Assembly: GCA_031177985.1 (NCBI GenBank)
Contig: JAPSJW010000004.1
Span: 62,001-126,000, forward strand
Source: Microbacteriaceae bacterium
GTDB taxonomy: Bacteria > Actinomycetota > Actinomycetes > Actinomycetales > Microbacteriaceae
Direction of reading: 5' to 3'
Length of the DNA: 64,000 bases
Shown here: positions 9,671 to 17,997 of the stretch, piece by piece
How positions within the stretch are numbered: the first letter of the stretch is position 1
Layout: the number at the start of each line of letters is the position of its first letter
Notes under the pieces: model-generated
The model's database searches: none
Told to the model about the DNA's origin: nothing
Seen by the model: the letters and a program-made list of their open reading frames with translations, nothing else
Position numbers and translations under genes: made by a program

Positions 9671-10533
9671 CGACCCTCAGGGTGCAGAGCGTCCTGTTCC
9701 GTGCAGAGCCTGCGGCCGTGCTCAGGGCGCGGGAGGCGCTGCGCGTCGCCGCGCTGGTCGCAGCGGAGCGCGGACTGCTCACCCTGCCGGTGCAGCTGGC
9801 GTACGGCGATTGCGCGCCCTCGGGGCCGCTGTCGCTCAGGAGCGACGACGTGCTCGAGGTGCACTACACCGACTTCGGCGCGAACCTGGGTCCCAGTGCG
9901 GGTCACAACCGGCTCTCGGCTGACGCGCTCTTCGACGTGTTGTTCCTGCTCGGGCCCGACATCCTCGCCGCCCCCGATGCGCTCGCGCTCTTGCTCGAAG
10001 CGCTCGACGACCGCCGAACCGCCATCGTCGAGGCGCGGCAGCTGCCCTTCGACTCGGAGAACGAGTTCGACCGGACTACCGGGATGCGTTCCTGGGGCAC
10101 CGGGGCATGCCTCATGATCAGGGGCGAAGCCTGGCGTGCCGTGCGTGGTTACGACGCGGAGCATTTCTTCCTGTACTGCAACGACGTCGACTTGTCGTGG
10201 CGCATCCGGACGGCCGGGTGGTCGTGCCTGTACCAGCCTGCGGCGGCGGTGTTCCACGACAAGCGCCCGGATGGCGATCTCGTGCTCGCGGCCACCGACT
10301 TCGTCGAGCAGCACGCGACGCTCGGGAGGCTGATGCTGCTTTCCGCGTGGGGCGGCGAGGAGCAGCTCGAGCTCACTCTCGACTACTGCGACCGCGAAGG
10401 CAGGCCCGGGGAGCGCCGCGGCGCGGCGGAATTCCGGGCCCGCAGAGACGCGGGTCGGCTGCCGGCAGCACGCGACGCTGCACTGGTGGCTCACGACCTC
10501 CGGCTTCCGCGCTACTCGGCGAGCCGGTTCTGA
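9667..10533 (+). CDS. Family 2 glycosyltransferase
   Basis: A 288-residue GT-A fold glycosyltransferase of the rhamnosyltransferase-like GT2 branch. Visible features are DFGANLGPSAGHN, LGPDI (in place of the usual NPD motif), a GTGACLMIRG acceptor-loop segment and FFLYCNDVDLSWR with the conserved D-x-D-L-x-x-R. The N-terminus lacks the classic VSVVIVTYN strand, so the donor-binding start is divergent. The GTG start overlaps the preceding dehydratase stop (GTGA), and the stop overlaps the following ATG. It probably transfers the deoxysugar made by its neighbour to a cell-surface glycan; that link is inferred from coupling. Confidence 0.85.
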   Translation: MTTLRVQSVLFRAEPAAVLRAREALRVAALVAAERGLLTLPVQLAYGDCAPSGPLSLRSDDVLEVHYTDFGANLGPSAGHNRLSADALFDVLFLLGPDILAAPDALALLLEALDDRRTAIVEARQLPFDSENEFDRTTGMRSWGTGACLMIRGEAWRAVRGYDAEHFFLYCNDVDLSWRIRTAGWSCLYQPAAAVFHDKRPDGDLVLAATDFVEQHATLGRLMLLSAWGGEEQLELTLDYCDREGRPGERRGAAEFRARRDAGRLPAARDAALVAHDLRLPRYSASRF

Positions 10534-11297
10534 TGACCCTGGAGCCGCTCGCGCTACTGGTACGGGGCGCGCCGGGCCCTGACCTGGCGCTCGGCCTCAC
10601 CGCGCAGACCGATGATCGCTTCGTCGTCGTGGGCGAGCCGACCGGTGGACCGTACCTGCGGCTCTCGCCGGGCGACATCCCCATGGCGCACCTCGTCGAG
10701 ACCGTGAACGCCGCCCGCGCGGGAGGTGCGGATGCCGTGGTCGCTCTCGCACGGTGGGTGCCCACCGAGGAGACCAGGGTCCTCGGTCGCCGGGGGAGGG
10801 TGCGCTCGGGGCTTCCGGTCGCCGCCCCGCAGCATGTCCGCTGGCAGGGCGCGAGGCGTGCGCGATGGGTGGTCGACGCGGCTGCGGTCGCCTGGCTCGG
10901 TGCGGGCGCTCCCACCGCGCCTGAGGTCCTCGAGGACCTCCTGGTGCTCCGCACCTCTCCGGAGCCGCCGCTCGAGGGCGAACTGGGTCCTGACGGCTCG
11001 GGCCTGGCGCGGGAACGGTGGGTCTCCGAAGTCAGGGGAGCCTCCGGTCCATGGCAGGAGTCGCACCTCGACGATGAAGCCGCGCGGTCCTACCGTCGCA
11101 GGCATCGGTCAGGGATGACCGAGGTCGAGGTCCTGAACGCCGCGATCGCCGACCCGGTGTGGCGGCTCTGGCACCGCGTGCGTGGGCTTGCTGTGCAGCA
11201 GGAGCGTTCGACAGATCTCGACCGCACCGCGGCTCTCGACGCCTTCGCCGAGCTGACAGCGACCCGTTCGTGGCGGCTCACTCATCCGCTCGGATGA
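10533..11297 (+). CDS. Unknown protein coupled to the glycosyltransferase
   Basis: A 254-residue soluble protein with no domain I recognise. It starts at the ATG overlapping the GT2 stop (TGATG), so it is co-translated with the dehydratase and glycosyltransferase. The N-terminal half (MTLEPLALLVRGAP onward) looks like an alpha/beta fold. The C-terminus ends in TRSWRLTHPLG, resembling the SWRLTxPLR tail often seen at the ends of actinobacterial and cyanobacterial glycan-modifying enzymes. A role in the same glycan step is likely but unproven. No membrane segment or signal peptide is seen. Confidence 0.6.
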   Translation: MTLEPLALLVRGAPGPDLALGLTAQTDDRFVVVGEPTGGPYLRLSPGDIPMAHLVETVNAARAGGADAVVALARWVPTEETRVLGRRGRVRSGLPVAAPQHVRWQGARRARWVVDAAAVAWLGAGAPTAPEVLEDLLVLRTSPEPPLEGELGPDGSGLARERWVSEVRGASGPWQESHLDDEAARSYRRRHRSGMTEVEVLNAAIADPVWRLWHRVRGLAVQQERSTDLDRTAALDAFAELTATRSWRLTHPLG

Positions 11298-11305
11298 ACG
11301 ACGAA

Positions 11306-11911
11306 CTAGAAGAGCGACCCCAGCACGTCCAGCCGCCACTGGGCGAGGATCGCGATGACGAGGTAGCTGCCGAGCGTGATGAGAGGCACCCACTCGTAGG
11401 CGCCGGCGAAGAACCGACGAGCGCCTTCCGGCACCGGGATCGTGCCGTTCGAGAGGTTGCGCAGCGTCACCGCCCAGAACATCGGGATCGTCGCCACCCA
11501 GACGACCATGCACCACGGGCAGAGGGTGAAGATCGCGAAGAGGCTCTGGCCGATCAGCCAGATCACGAACGCGAGCGCGCCCGCGAGTCCCACGTTGAAG
11601 GCGATCCAGAACCAGCGGGCGAACCGCGCTCCGGCCAGCAGCGCGACGCCCACCGCGATGGGGGCGACGAAACCACCCAGGCCCCACAGCGGGTTGGGCA
11701 CGCCGAAGAACACCTCGCCCTGCCACTGACCCAGGTTCTTCCCGCACTGGATGAGGATGCTGAGGTCGCAGGCCAGTGGAGCGTCCGGGTTCTCGAGGAT
11801 CGCGATCTTCTCGAGCGTGAGCGCGAACGCCGCGATCCAGCCCGCCAGACCGCCGACGATGAGGAGGACCGCGAGGGCGATCGGGCGTCTGGCGGCGGGG
11901 GCGTCGGTCAC
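11306..11911 (-). CDS. Vitamin K epoxide reductase (VKOR) family protein
   Basis: A 201-residue membrane protein with about five hydrophobic segments. The redox-active CPWC motif is at residues 131-134 in the last helix pair and the loop cysteines C48 and C56 lie in ACDLSILIQC, as in bacterial VKOR. Such proteins reoxidise a periplasmic/extracytoplasmic DsbA-like thioredoxin using menaquinone. No fused or adjacent thioredoxin-like partner is present. The GTG start lies 8 nt after CATAAT with no clear ribosome site. It is transcribed away from rne. Confidence 0.92.
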   Translation of the reverse strand: MTDAPAARRPIALAVLLIVGGLAGWIAAFALTLEKIAILENPDAPLACDLSILIQCGKNLGQWQGEVFFGVPNPLWGLGGFVAPIAVGVALLAGARFARWFWIAFNVGLAGALAFVIWLIGQSLFAIFTLCPWCMVVWVATIPMFWAVTLRNLSNGTIPVPEGARRFFAGAYEWVPLITLGSYLVIAILAQWRLDVLGSLF

Positions 11912-12225
11912 GAGGATGGATTATGGCACGGTGCCGGTCACGGCCTCCTGAGCATCCGTGGGATAATCTGAGGGAAGTCGACCGGGCCGCGCTCGGATCG
12001 ACGCCAGAGAAGGCTTACCGGGCATACCGGGCCACGGATGCGGACAGACCCGCCATCGTGTCGGATAGCGAGTTCCGAGAGTGTCGTGAGAGGGCACACG
12101 GGCGAGGGAAGCGCAGTGCGCCCCGGACCCCCGAGAACATGTGGATGCGGATCGCGAGACGCGAACCGCTCGAGGATTCCGGGCAGGCGGCGCGGTCGGC
12201 TCGCCCGGGTAGGAGTGCACCAGCG
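11912..12225 (+). promoter_or_regulatory. Divergent promoter region and long 5' leader of rne
   Basis: This 314-nt stretch separates the VKOR start from the rne start. GATAAT at 11962-11967 is the best rne -10 candidate, which would give a leader of about 250 nt. It contains the direct repeat TACCGGGCA/TACCGGGCC (around 12017-12033). RNase E leaders are known to mediate autoregulation in enterobacteria; a similar role here is only inference. The frame is open through the region but reads as non-coding. Confidence 0.55.
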
Positions 12226-14769
12226 ATGGTGGAGACGAACGAAGGAAACACGCCAGGAGCCCCCCGACGACGCCGTCTCTTCGGCAGGCGCGCGTCGAGC
12301 GACGGAGCAGCGCAGTCGACGGGACCGGTGGAGCAGCAGGCGCCCGCCGAGGCCCCGCCCGCGACGGACATCGTTCCCGAGCGGGTGCGGCGGTCTGCAC
12401 CGAGGGCTGCCGCAGCGCACGTGAACAGCGCCGACATCGGCGTGCCGCCGATCGACGCCTCCGCGGTCGACGGGTCGGTCCAGCCGACCGGCGCTGTCGC
12501 GGAGGAGACTCCGGTCTCTCCCGCGGCTCAGGCGGCCGAGGAGCAGGCGCCCGAGGCTCCCGCTGAGGACGCGCTTGCCGACGAGAAGGAGACCGGCCCC
12601 TCCGGCCGGTGGGCGATCCCCAACTTCCCCGAGCGACTCACGACGACGTCGCTGATCTTCCACGCGCCCGACGTGCCGCCGCTTCCGGCGCTGCCGACGA
12701 CCGAGCGCCCCGTGGACGACGACGAGCAGAGCGGCACGGTGCGCAAGCGCACCCGTCGCCGCTCGGGTGAGGATGCGCGGGCAGGCGACGACGCTCCGAA
12801 CACGGTCGTCAAGGTGCGCGAGGCGCGTCCGCCGGCGCCGGTCAGCAACGAGCCCACCCGGGTCAAGGGCTCGACGCGGCTCGAGGCGAAGAAGCAGCGC
12901 CGTCGCGACGGCCGGGACGCCGGGCGCCGCCGTCCAGTCGTCACCGAGTCGGAGTTCCTGGCCCGCCGGGAGAGCGTCGACCGCGCCATGGTCGTGCGCT
13001 CGCGCAACGGCCGCATCCAGATCGCCGTGCTCGAGGACGGCGTGCTCGTCGAGCACTACGTCGCCCGGTCGCAGGAGGCGAGCCTCATCGGCAACGTCTA
13101 CCTCGGTCGCGTGCAGAACGTGCTGCCGAGCATGGAGGCCGCCTTCGTCGACATCGGCCGCGGCCGCAACGCGGTGCTCTACTCCGGCGAGGTCGACTGG
13201 GATGCGGTGGAGACCGGCAACCAGCCGCGCCGCATCGAGCTCGCGCTGAAGCCGGGGGACAAGGTCCTCGTGCAGGTCACGAAGGATCCGGTCGGGCACA
13301 AGGGCGCTCGACTCACGAGCCAGGTCTCGCTTCCCGGTCGCTACCTCGTCTACGTGCCGAACGGCTCGATGAGCGGCATCAGCCGCAAGCTCCCCGACAC
13401 CGAGCGTGCGCGCCTCAAGAAGATCCTCAAGGAGGTGCTGCCCGAGAACGTGGGCGTGATCGTGCGCACCGCCGCCGAGGGCGCCACCGAGGAGCAGCTG
13501 ACCCTCGACGTCAACCGCCTCACTGCGCAGTGGGCCGAGATCAGCAAGCAGGTCGAGTACGTGCAGGCGCCCGCGCTGCTGCACTCCGAGCCCGACCTGC
13601 TGATCAAGATCATCCGCGACGTGTTCAACGAGGACTTCCAGCGCCTCGTGATCGCCGGCGACGACGCGCAGGAGACGATCGAGAGCTACCTGCGCAACGT
13701 GGCTCCCGACCTCCTCGACCGCGTCGAGCGGTACGAGGAGCACGGCGACGCGTTCGACCACTTCCGGGTCTCGGAGCAGATCGACAAGGCGCTCGAGCGC
13801 AAGGTCTGGCTGCCGTCGGGCGGCTCGCTCGTGATCGACCGCACCGAGGCGATGACGGTCATCGACGTCAACACCGGCAAGTTCGTCGGCTCGGGCGGCA
13901 ACCTCGAGGAGACGGTCACCAAGAACAACCTCGAGGCGGCCGAGGAGATCGTGCGTCAGCTGCGGCTGCGCGACATCGGCGGCATCATCGTCGTCGACTT
14001 CATCGACATGGTGCTCGAATCGAACCGCGATCTCGTGCTGCGCCGTCTCGTCGAGTGCCTGAGCCGCGACCGCACGAAGCACCAGGTGGCGGAGGTCACG
14101 AGCCTCGGCCTCGTGCAGATGACCCGCAAGAAGCTGGGCCTCGGCCTGCTCGAGTCGTTCAGCGAGCCGTGCGAGACCTGCGCCGGGCGGGGCATCATCG
14201 TGCACCACGACCCGGTCGTGAAGCACCGTGCGCCGGCCGACCAGGGCAGCGGCGCCGGCTCCGGGCGACGCGCCCGCGGCGGCAAGACGAGCGGCGCGCC
14301 GACCGTCAAGAACGGCGTCGGCGGCAACGGCACTCACGCGATCACCGAGGATGTGCGCAACGCGCTCGCCCAGATCGCGGCGAGCACCGTGCACACCGAC
14401 AGCGCTACCGAGGAGTCCGCGGCACCCGAGGCCCCCGCGGCCGTCGAGGCTCCGGTGCGCGAGGCGCCCGCGAAGCGCCAGCGGAGCCCGCGCGCGAAGG
14501 CTCAGCAGCCCGTCGCCGCCGAGAAGCCGGCCGTCGAGGTCGAGCCCGAGCCCGTCGAGAGCGAGTCGGTCGCGATCCTCGACATCCCGCTTCCTGCGAC
14601 CTCCCGTCAGCAGCGTCGGCTGAGCGAGCAGGACGCCGAGCAGCTGCTCGACTCCGTGCTCGGCGCGCTACCCGAGCCGAAGCAGCCCGGTCAGGGTCGC
14701 ACGCGGGGTTCCCGCCGGGCGAGCGCTCCGGCCGGCCGCACCGGCGCGACGGACGCAGCCGAGGACTGA
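12226..14769 (+). CDS. rne: Ribonuclease E/G family endoribonuclease
   Basis: A single-strand-specific endoribonuclease of 847 residues involved in rRNA maturation and mRNA decay. Residues 1-240 are a disordered Ala/Pro/Glu-rich arm. The S1 RNA-binding domain follows (LIGNVYLGRVQNVLPSMEA, about 285-303), then the DNase I-like catalytic part with the magnesium ligand motif DVNTGKF (around nt 13864) and IVVDFIDM, the CETC zinc-link (about nt 14170), and a second disordered tail with many Arg/Lys. Disordered arms on both sides are typical of actinobacterial RNase E. ATG 12226 was chosen because AGGAG at 12211-12215 precedes it by 10 nt. Confidence 0.95.
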   Translation: MVETNEGNTPGAPRRRRLFGRRASSDGAAQSTGPVEQQAPAEAPPATDIVPERVRRSAPRAAAAHVNSADIGVPPIDASAVDGSVQPTGAVAEETPVSPAAQAAEEQAPEAPAEDALADEKETGPSGRWAIPNFPERLTTTSLIFHAPDVPPLPALPTTERPVDDDEQSGTVRKRTRRRSGEDARAGDDAPNTVVKVREARPPAPVSNEPTRVKGSTRLEAKKQRRRDGRDAGRRRPVVTESEFLARRESVDRAMVVRSRNGRIQIAVLEDGVLVEHYVARSQEASLIGNVYLGRVQNVLPSMEAAFVDIGRGRNAVLYSGEVDWDAVETGNQPRRIELALKPGDKVLVQVTKDPVGHKGARLTSQVSLPGRYLVYVPNGSMSGISRKLPDTERARLKKILKEVLPENVGVIVRTAAEGATEEQLTLDVNRLTAQWAEISKQVEYVQAPALLHSEPDLLIKIIRDVFNEDFQRLVIAGDDAQETIESYLRNVAPDLLDRVERYEEHGDAFDHFRVSEQIDKALERKVWLPSGGSLVIDRTEAMTVIDVNTGKFVGSGGNLEETVTKNNLEAAEEIVRQLRLRDIGGIIVVDFIDMVLESNRDLVLRRLVECLSRDRTKHQVAEVTSLGLVQMTRKKLGLGLLESFSEPCETCAGRGIIVHHDPVVKHRAPADQGSGAGSGRRARGGKTSGAPTVKNGVGGNGTHAITEDVRNALAQIAASTVHTDSATEESAAPEAPAAVEAPVREAPAKRQRSPRAKAQQPVAAEKPAVEVEPEPVESESVAILDIPLPATSRQQRRLSEQDAEQLLDSVLGALPEPKQPGQGRTRGSRRASAPAGRTGATDAAED

Positions 14770-14777
14770 ACGCCTGA

Positions 14778-14822
14778 GGGCGCGGGCTTCGAGCTCGCGC
14801 CCCGGGCTGTCAGAGCCCGCGC
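14778..14822. terminator. Nested inverted repeats between convergent rne and DUF4031 gene
   Basis: GGGCGCG (14778-14784) pairs with CGCGCCC (14796-14802), and GCGCGGGCT (14780-14788) pairs alternatively with AGCCCGCGC (14814-14822). The two structures are mutually exclusive. No T-tract follows. The position between convergent genes suggests a bidirectional terminator. Confidence 0.5.
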
Positions 14823-15082
14823 TTCTCCCGCTGCGTGACCCGCAGGCCGCTCGCGGCCAGACGCGTCACGAGCTGCCGCACCGTGACCGGCTCCGCGCCC
14901 AGCGCGACGAGCTCGTCGTACCGCTCGCGCGGAACGTCGTAGTGGTCGCGGTCGAAGGAGCGGCGCGGAAGGCCCGCCCGCGAGGCGAAAGCGTGCAGCT
15001 CCTCGAGCGAGGTGTCGCTGACCAGGTGGCCCCATAGAGTGTCGTGAGCCGGCCAGATGGGCTGGTCGATCAGCACGGTCAT
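14810..15082 (-). CDS. DUF4031 domain protein
   Basis: A 90-residue protein (MTVLIDQPIWPAHDTLWGHL at the N-terminus) that matches DUF4031, a small family of unknown function common in actinobacteria. Conserved features visible are the WPAHDTLWGHLVSD segment and a central FDRDHYDVP stretch. The ATG at 15082 lies 7 nt after TACCAT on the minus strand, consistent with a leaderless mRNA. An in-frame ATG at 15091 is the alternative. It is convergent with rne. Confidence 0.8.
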   Translation of the reverse strand: MTVLIDQPIWPAHDTLWGHLVSDTSLEELHAFASRAGLPRRSFDRDHYDVPRERYDELVALGAEPVTVRQLVTRLAASGLRVTQREKRGL

Positions 15083-15117
15083 GGCCCTCATGGTAGGCCC
15101 GCCGGGAATGACGACGG

Positions 15118-15678
15118 ATGACGGGAACGGTCGGTGCCACCACGCGGGTGCGAGGCTGGTTTCCCGCGCTCGTCGCGTCCGCGGGCGTGCTCCTCTTCGT
15201 TCTCGCCCGCACGGCCCTGGATGTGGCTCTGACCGCGCTCGAGATGGCGGTGTACCCGGGCAGCAGCGCCAGTCCGTGGACCGGGTGGTGGTGGAACCTC
15301 GGATACACCGAGCTCGCCTTCTGCCTGGGGCTGTTCCTCGCACTCTGGCTCCTGGCACCGATAGGCGCGCAGCTGCGCCTCGCGCACGTCGTCACGCGCG
15401 TGCTCCTCGACGTGCTCGCCGCCACGGTGCTCGCCCTCGTCGTCGCGTTCTTCCTCGGACCCGACTGGGGCAGGGTCGGCCTCGTCGACCTGGGGGCGAC
15501 CGGCGTGAGCTTCGGCCTGCGCGCGCTCGCGCAGCTCGTCGCGGCAGCCGCGCACGCGGCGATCGACACCGCGACGCAGCTGCTCCCGGCCGCGCTGCTC
15601 GCCGGCGTCCTGCTCTGGCTGTGGTCGCGATCCAGGCCGGCGCGACGCGACGCGCCGGGTCTCGTCGACCGCGTTTGA
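15118..15678 (+). CDS. Hypothetical polytopic membrane protein
   Basis: A 186-residue protein with about four hydrophobic segments (VSAGVLLFVLAR-like region near residue 20, LAFCLGLFLALWLLAP, LAATVLALVVAFFLG and LLPAALLAGVLLWLW) and a basic C-terminus. I do not recognise a family. Its stop codon overlaps the rplU promoter -35. The start is uncertain because no Shine-Dalgarno site is visible. Confidence 0.7.
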   Translation: MTGTVGATTRVRGWFPALVASAGVLLFVLARTALDVALTALEMAVYPGSSASPWTGWWWNLGYTELAFCLGLFLALWLLAPIGAQLRLAHVVTRVLLDVLAATVLALVVAFFLGPDWGRVGLVDLGATGVSFGLRALAQLVAAAAHAAIDTATQLLPAALLAGVLLWLWSRSRPARRDAPGLVDRV

Positions 15679-15704
15679 CCGCATCCGCCTGCATCGACTA
15701 TTCT
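15675..15704 (+). promoter_or_regulatory. rplU-rpmA promoter
   Basis: TTGACC (15675-15680) and TATTCT (15699-15704) are separated by 18 nt. The -35 overlaps the stop codon of the upstream membrane-protein gene. This gives a leader of about 95 nt before rplU. Confidence 0.65.
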
Positions 15705-15804
15705 TGACCGTTGGCGTTGCCGGGCTGTGCCCGAATACCGCGCCGAAGTCTTCTCGACCGGGATCGAACTCCGGACGAGGCATCCGATAGTGAGGGACAA
15801 CCCA

Positions 15805-16113
15805 GTGGTTTACGCGATTGTGCGCGCGGGCGGGCGCCAGGAGAAGGTCGAGGTGGGCACCATCGTGACCCTCGACCGCATCGCCGCCGACAACGACGGC
15901 AACATCGAGCTCAGCCCGCTGCTGCTCGTCGACGGTGACAAGGTCACCCACGACGCGAAGGACCTCGCCAAGGTCACCGTCAAGGCCGAGGTGCTCGGGG
16001 ACCTGCGCGGTCCGAAGATCGTCATCCAGAAGTTCAAGAACAAGACCGGGTACAAGAAGCGTCAGGGCCACCGCTCCGAGCTCACCCGCGTCAAGATCAC
16101 CAGCATCAAGTAG
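15805..16113 (+). CDS. rplU: 50S ribosomal protein bL21
   Basis: A 102-residue ribosomal protein of the large subunit that binds 23S rRNA. The sequence begins [18 protein letters not shown] and ends with the conserved [13 protein letters not shown] segment. GTG at 15805 is the start, preceded by GAGGGA. The open frame upstream of it is leader. It is followed after 12 nt by rpmA, the usual order. Confidence 0.97.
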   Translation: MVYAIVRAGGRQEKVEVGTIVTLDRIAADNDGNIELSPLLLVDGDKVTHDAKDLAKVTVKAEVLGDLRGPKIVIQKFKNKTGYKKRQGHRSELTRVKITSIK

Positions 16114-16125
16114 GGGCTGACAGAC

Positions 16126-16380
16126 ATGGCACACAAGAAGGGCGCAAGCTCCACCCGCAACGGTCGCGACTCGAACGCGCAGCGCCTCGGCGTCAAGCGC
16201 TTCGGCGGCCAGGTCGTCAACGCGGGCGAGATCATCCTCCGCCAGCGCGGCACCCACTTCCACCCCGGCGTGAACGTCGGCCGTGGCGGCGACGACACCC
16301 TGTTCGCGCTCGCGGCCGGTGCCGTCGAGTTCGGCACCAAGGGCGGCCGCAAGGTCGTCAACATCGTGGCGGCCGGCTGA
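16126..16380 (+). CDS. rpmA: 50S ribosomal protein bL27
   Basis: An 84-residue large-subunit protein whose N-terminus reaches the peptidyl transferase centre. It begins [20 protein letters not shown] with the characteristic unprocessed actinobacterial N-terminus (no cleaved leader as in Firmicutes). It is cotranscribed with rplU. Confidence 0.97.
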   Translation: MAHKKGASSTRNGRDSNAQRLGVKRFGGQVVNAGEIILRQRGTHFHPGVNVGRGGDDTLFALAAGAVEFGTKGGRKVVNIVAAG

Positions 16381-16407
16381 CGCCGACCCCCGTTCCACTT
16401 CCGCGAG

Positions 16408-16437
16408 GGCGAGCTTCGGCTCGCCTTCGTGCTTTTG
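16408..16437 (+). terminator. Hairpin followed by T-rich stretch between rpmA and obgE
   Basis: GGCGAGC (16408-16414) and GCTCGCC (16419-16425) form a 7-bp stem closed by a TTCG tetraloop, followed by TTCGTGCTTTTG. This resembles an intrinsic terminator or attenuator that would lower obgE expression relative to the ribosomal genes. Confidence 0.6.
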
Positions 16438-16461
16438 TACCGCTCGTGAGGAGCTGACGGC

Positions 16462-17997
16462 ATGGTCTCGTTCGTCGACCAGGTCACCCTGCACCTGCGC
16501 GCAGGTCACGGTGGCAACGGATGCGTGTCCGTGCGCCGTGAGAAGTTCAAGCCGCTCGCCGGCCCCGATGGCGGGAACGGCGGCGACGGCGGCGACATCG
16601 TGCTGGTCGCCGATCCGCAGGTGACGACGCTGCTCGGCTACCACCGCGCCCCGCACCGCAGCTCCCCGAACGGACAGCCGGGCATGGGCGACAACCGCTC
16701 CGGCACGAGCGGCGAGGACGTCGAGCTGCCGGTGCCGATCGGCACCGTCGTGACGGATGCCGACGGGCGCCTTCTCGCCGATCTCGCCGAACCCGGCATG
16801 CGGCTCGTCGTCGCACCCGGCGGCCAGGGCGGTCTCGGCAACGCGGCTCTCTCGACGACGAAGCGCAAGGCTCCCGGCTTCGCCCTGCTCGGCACCCCGG
16901 GCTTCGAGGGCGACGTGCGCCTCGAGCTCAAGACGGTGGCCGACGTGGCGCTCGTGGGGTACCCGAGCGCCGGCAAGTCGAGCCTGATCGCCGCACTGTC
17001 GGCCGCGCGCCCGAAGATCGCCGACTACCCCTTCACGACCCTGCACCCGAACCTCGGCGTCGTGGAGGCGGGGGAGACCCGCTACACCGTCGCCGACGTG
17101 CCCGGGCTCATCGAGGGCGCCAGCGAGGGCAAGGGCCTCGGGCTCGAGTTCCTCCGCCACGTCGAGCGGTGCTCCGCGCTGCTCCACGTGCTCGACTGCG
17201 GCACCCTCGAGGCCGGTCGCGATCCGCTCAGCGACCTCGACGTCATCCTCGCGGAGCTCGCCGCATATCCGGTGCCCGAGGGACAGCTGCCGCTGCTCGA
17301 GCGTCCGCAGCTCATCGCGCTGAACAAGATCGACGTGCCCGACGCCGCTGAGCTCGCCGCCTTCGTGCGTCCCGAGCTCGAGCAGCGCGGGTACCGCGTC
17401 TTCGAGATCTCCGCGGTCAGCAGGCAGGGGCTGCGCGACCTGTCGTTCGCCCTCGCCGAGCTGGTCGAGGCCGACCGGGCCGCGAAGCTCGCGGCTCCGC
17501 CTGTCGAGCGCATCGTGCTGCGCCCGAGGGCAGTCGACTCCAACGGCTTCACGGTGCGGGTCGAGGGCGGCTCGGCCGGACCGCTCTACCGCATCCTGGG
17601 CGCCAAGCCCGAGCGCTGGGTGCAGCAGACCGACTTCACGAACGACGAGGCCGTCGGCTATCTGGCCGACCGTCTCGCGAAGCTCGGCGTCGAGGACGAG
17701 CTCGTGCGCGCCGGCGCCGTTCCGGGCGCGACGGTCGTCATCGGCGAGGGCGACGGCGTGATCTTCGACTGGGATCCGACGCTCACGAGCGCCGCAGAAC
17801 TCATCACCGCTCCGCGAGGCACGGATGCGCGGCTCGACGAGACGAGGCGGGCCACGGCGCGAGCGCGCCGCGAGGCCTACCTCGAGCGGATGGACGCGAA
17901 GGCGGCTGCCCGCGCCGAGCTCGAGAGCGAGCGGGCGGCAGGGCTCTGGGTCGACGACGAGGGCTTCGCGGTGCAGCGCGACGGAGAGGACGAATGA
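16462..17997 (+). CDS. obgE: Obg family GTPase
   Basis: A ribosome-associated GTPase of 511 residues acting in 50S assembly and stress control. Domains in order are the glycine-rich Obg fold (1-160), the G domain with GYPSAGKSS (G1), DVPGLIEGA (G3) and NKID (G4), and a C-terminal OCT domain (about 345-425). An acidic/Arg-rich tail completes the protein. GAGGAG lies upstream of the ATG. The stop overlaps the proB start (ATGA). Confidence 0.97.
   Translation: MVSFVDQVTLHLRAGHGGNGCVSVRREKFKPLAGPDGGNGGDGGDIVLVADPQVTTLLGYHRAPHRSSPNGQPGMGDNRSGTSGEDVELPVPIGTVVTDADGRLLADLAEPGMRLVVAPGGQGGLGNAALSTTKRKAPGFALLGTPGFEGDVRLELKTVADVALVGYPSAGKSSLIAALSAARPKIADYPFTTLHPNLGVVEAGETRYTVADVPGLIEGASEGKGLGLEFLRHVERCSALLHVLDCGTLEAGRDPLSDLDVILAELAAYPVPEGQLPLLERPQLIALNKIDVPDAAELAAFVRPELEQRGYRVFEISAVSRQGLRDLSFALAELVEADRAAKLAAPPVERIVLRPRAVDSNGFTVRVEGGSAGPLYRILGAKPERWVQQTDFTNDEAVGYLADRLAKLGVEDELVRAGAVPGATVVIGEGDGVIFDWDPTLTSAAELITAPRGTDARLDETRRATARARREAYLERMDAKAAARAELESERAAGLWVDDEGFAVQRDGEDE

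Noticed and set aside
8390-11297. Part of an antibiotic biosynthetic cluster
   Set aside because: No polyketide, peptide synthetase or other deoxysugar genes flank it; it lies in a housekeeping region.
11923-12225. N-terminal extension of RNase E
   Set aside because: It would start upstream of the likely -10; ATG 12226 has a good AGGAG site.
11938-14394. Long antisense open frame opposite rne
   Set aside because: Composition is that of a shadow frame; rne motifs are intact on the plus strand.
15705-15804. L21 autoregulatory leader before rplU
   Set aside because: I could not fold a structure resembling the known Firmicutes L21 leader.
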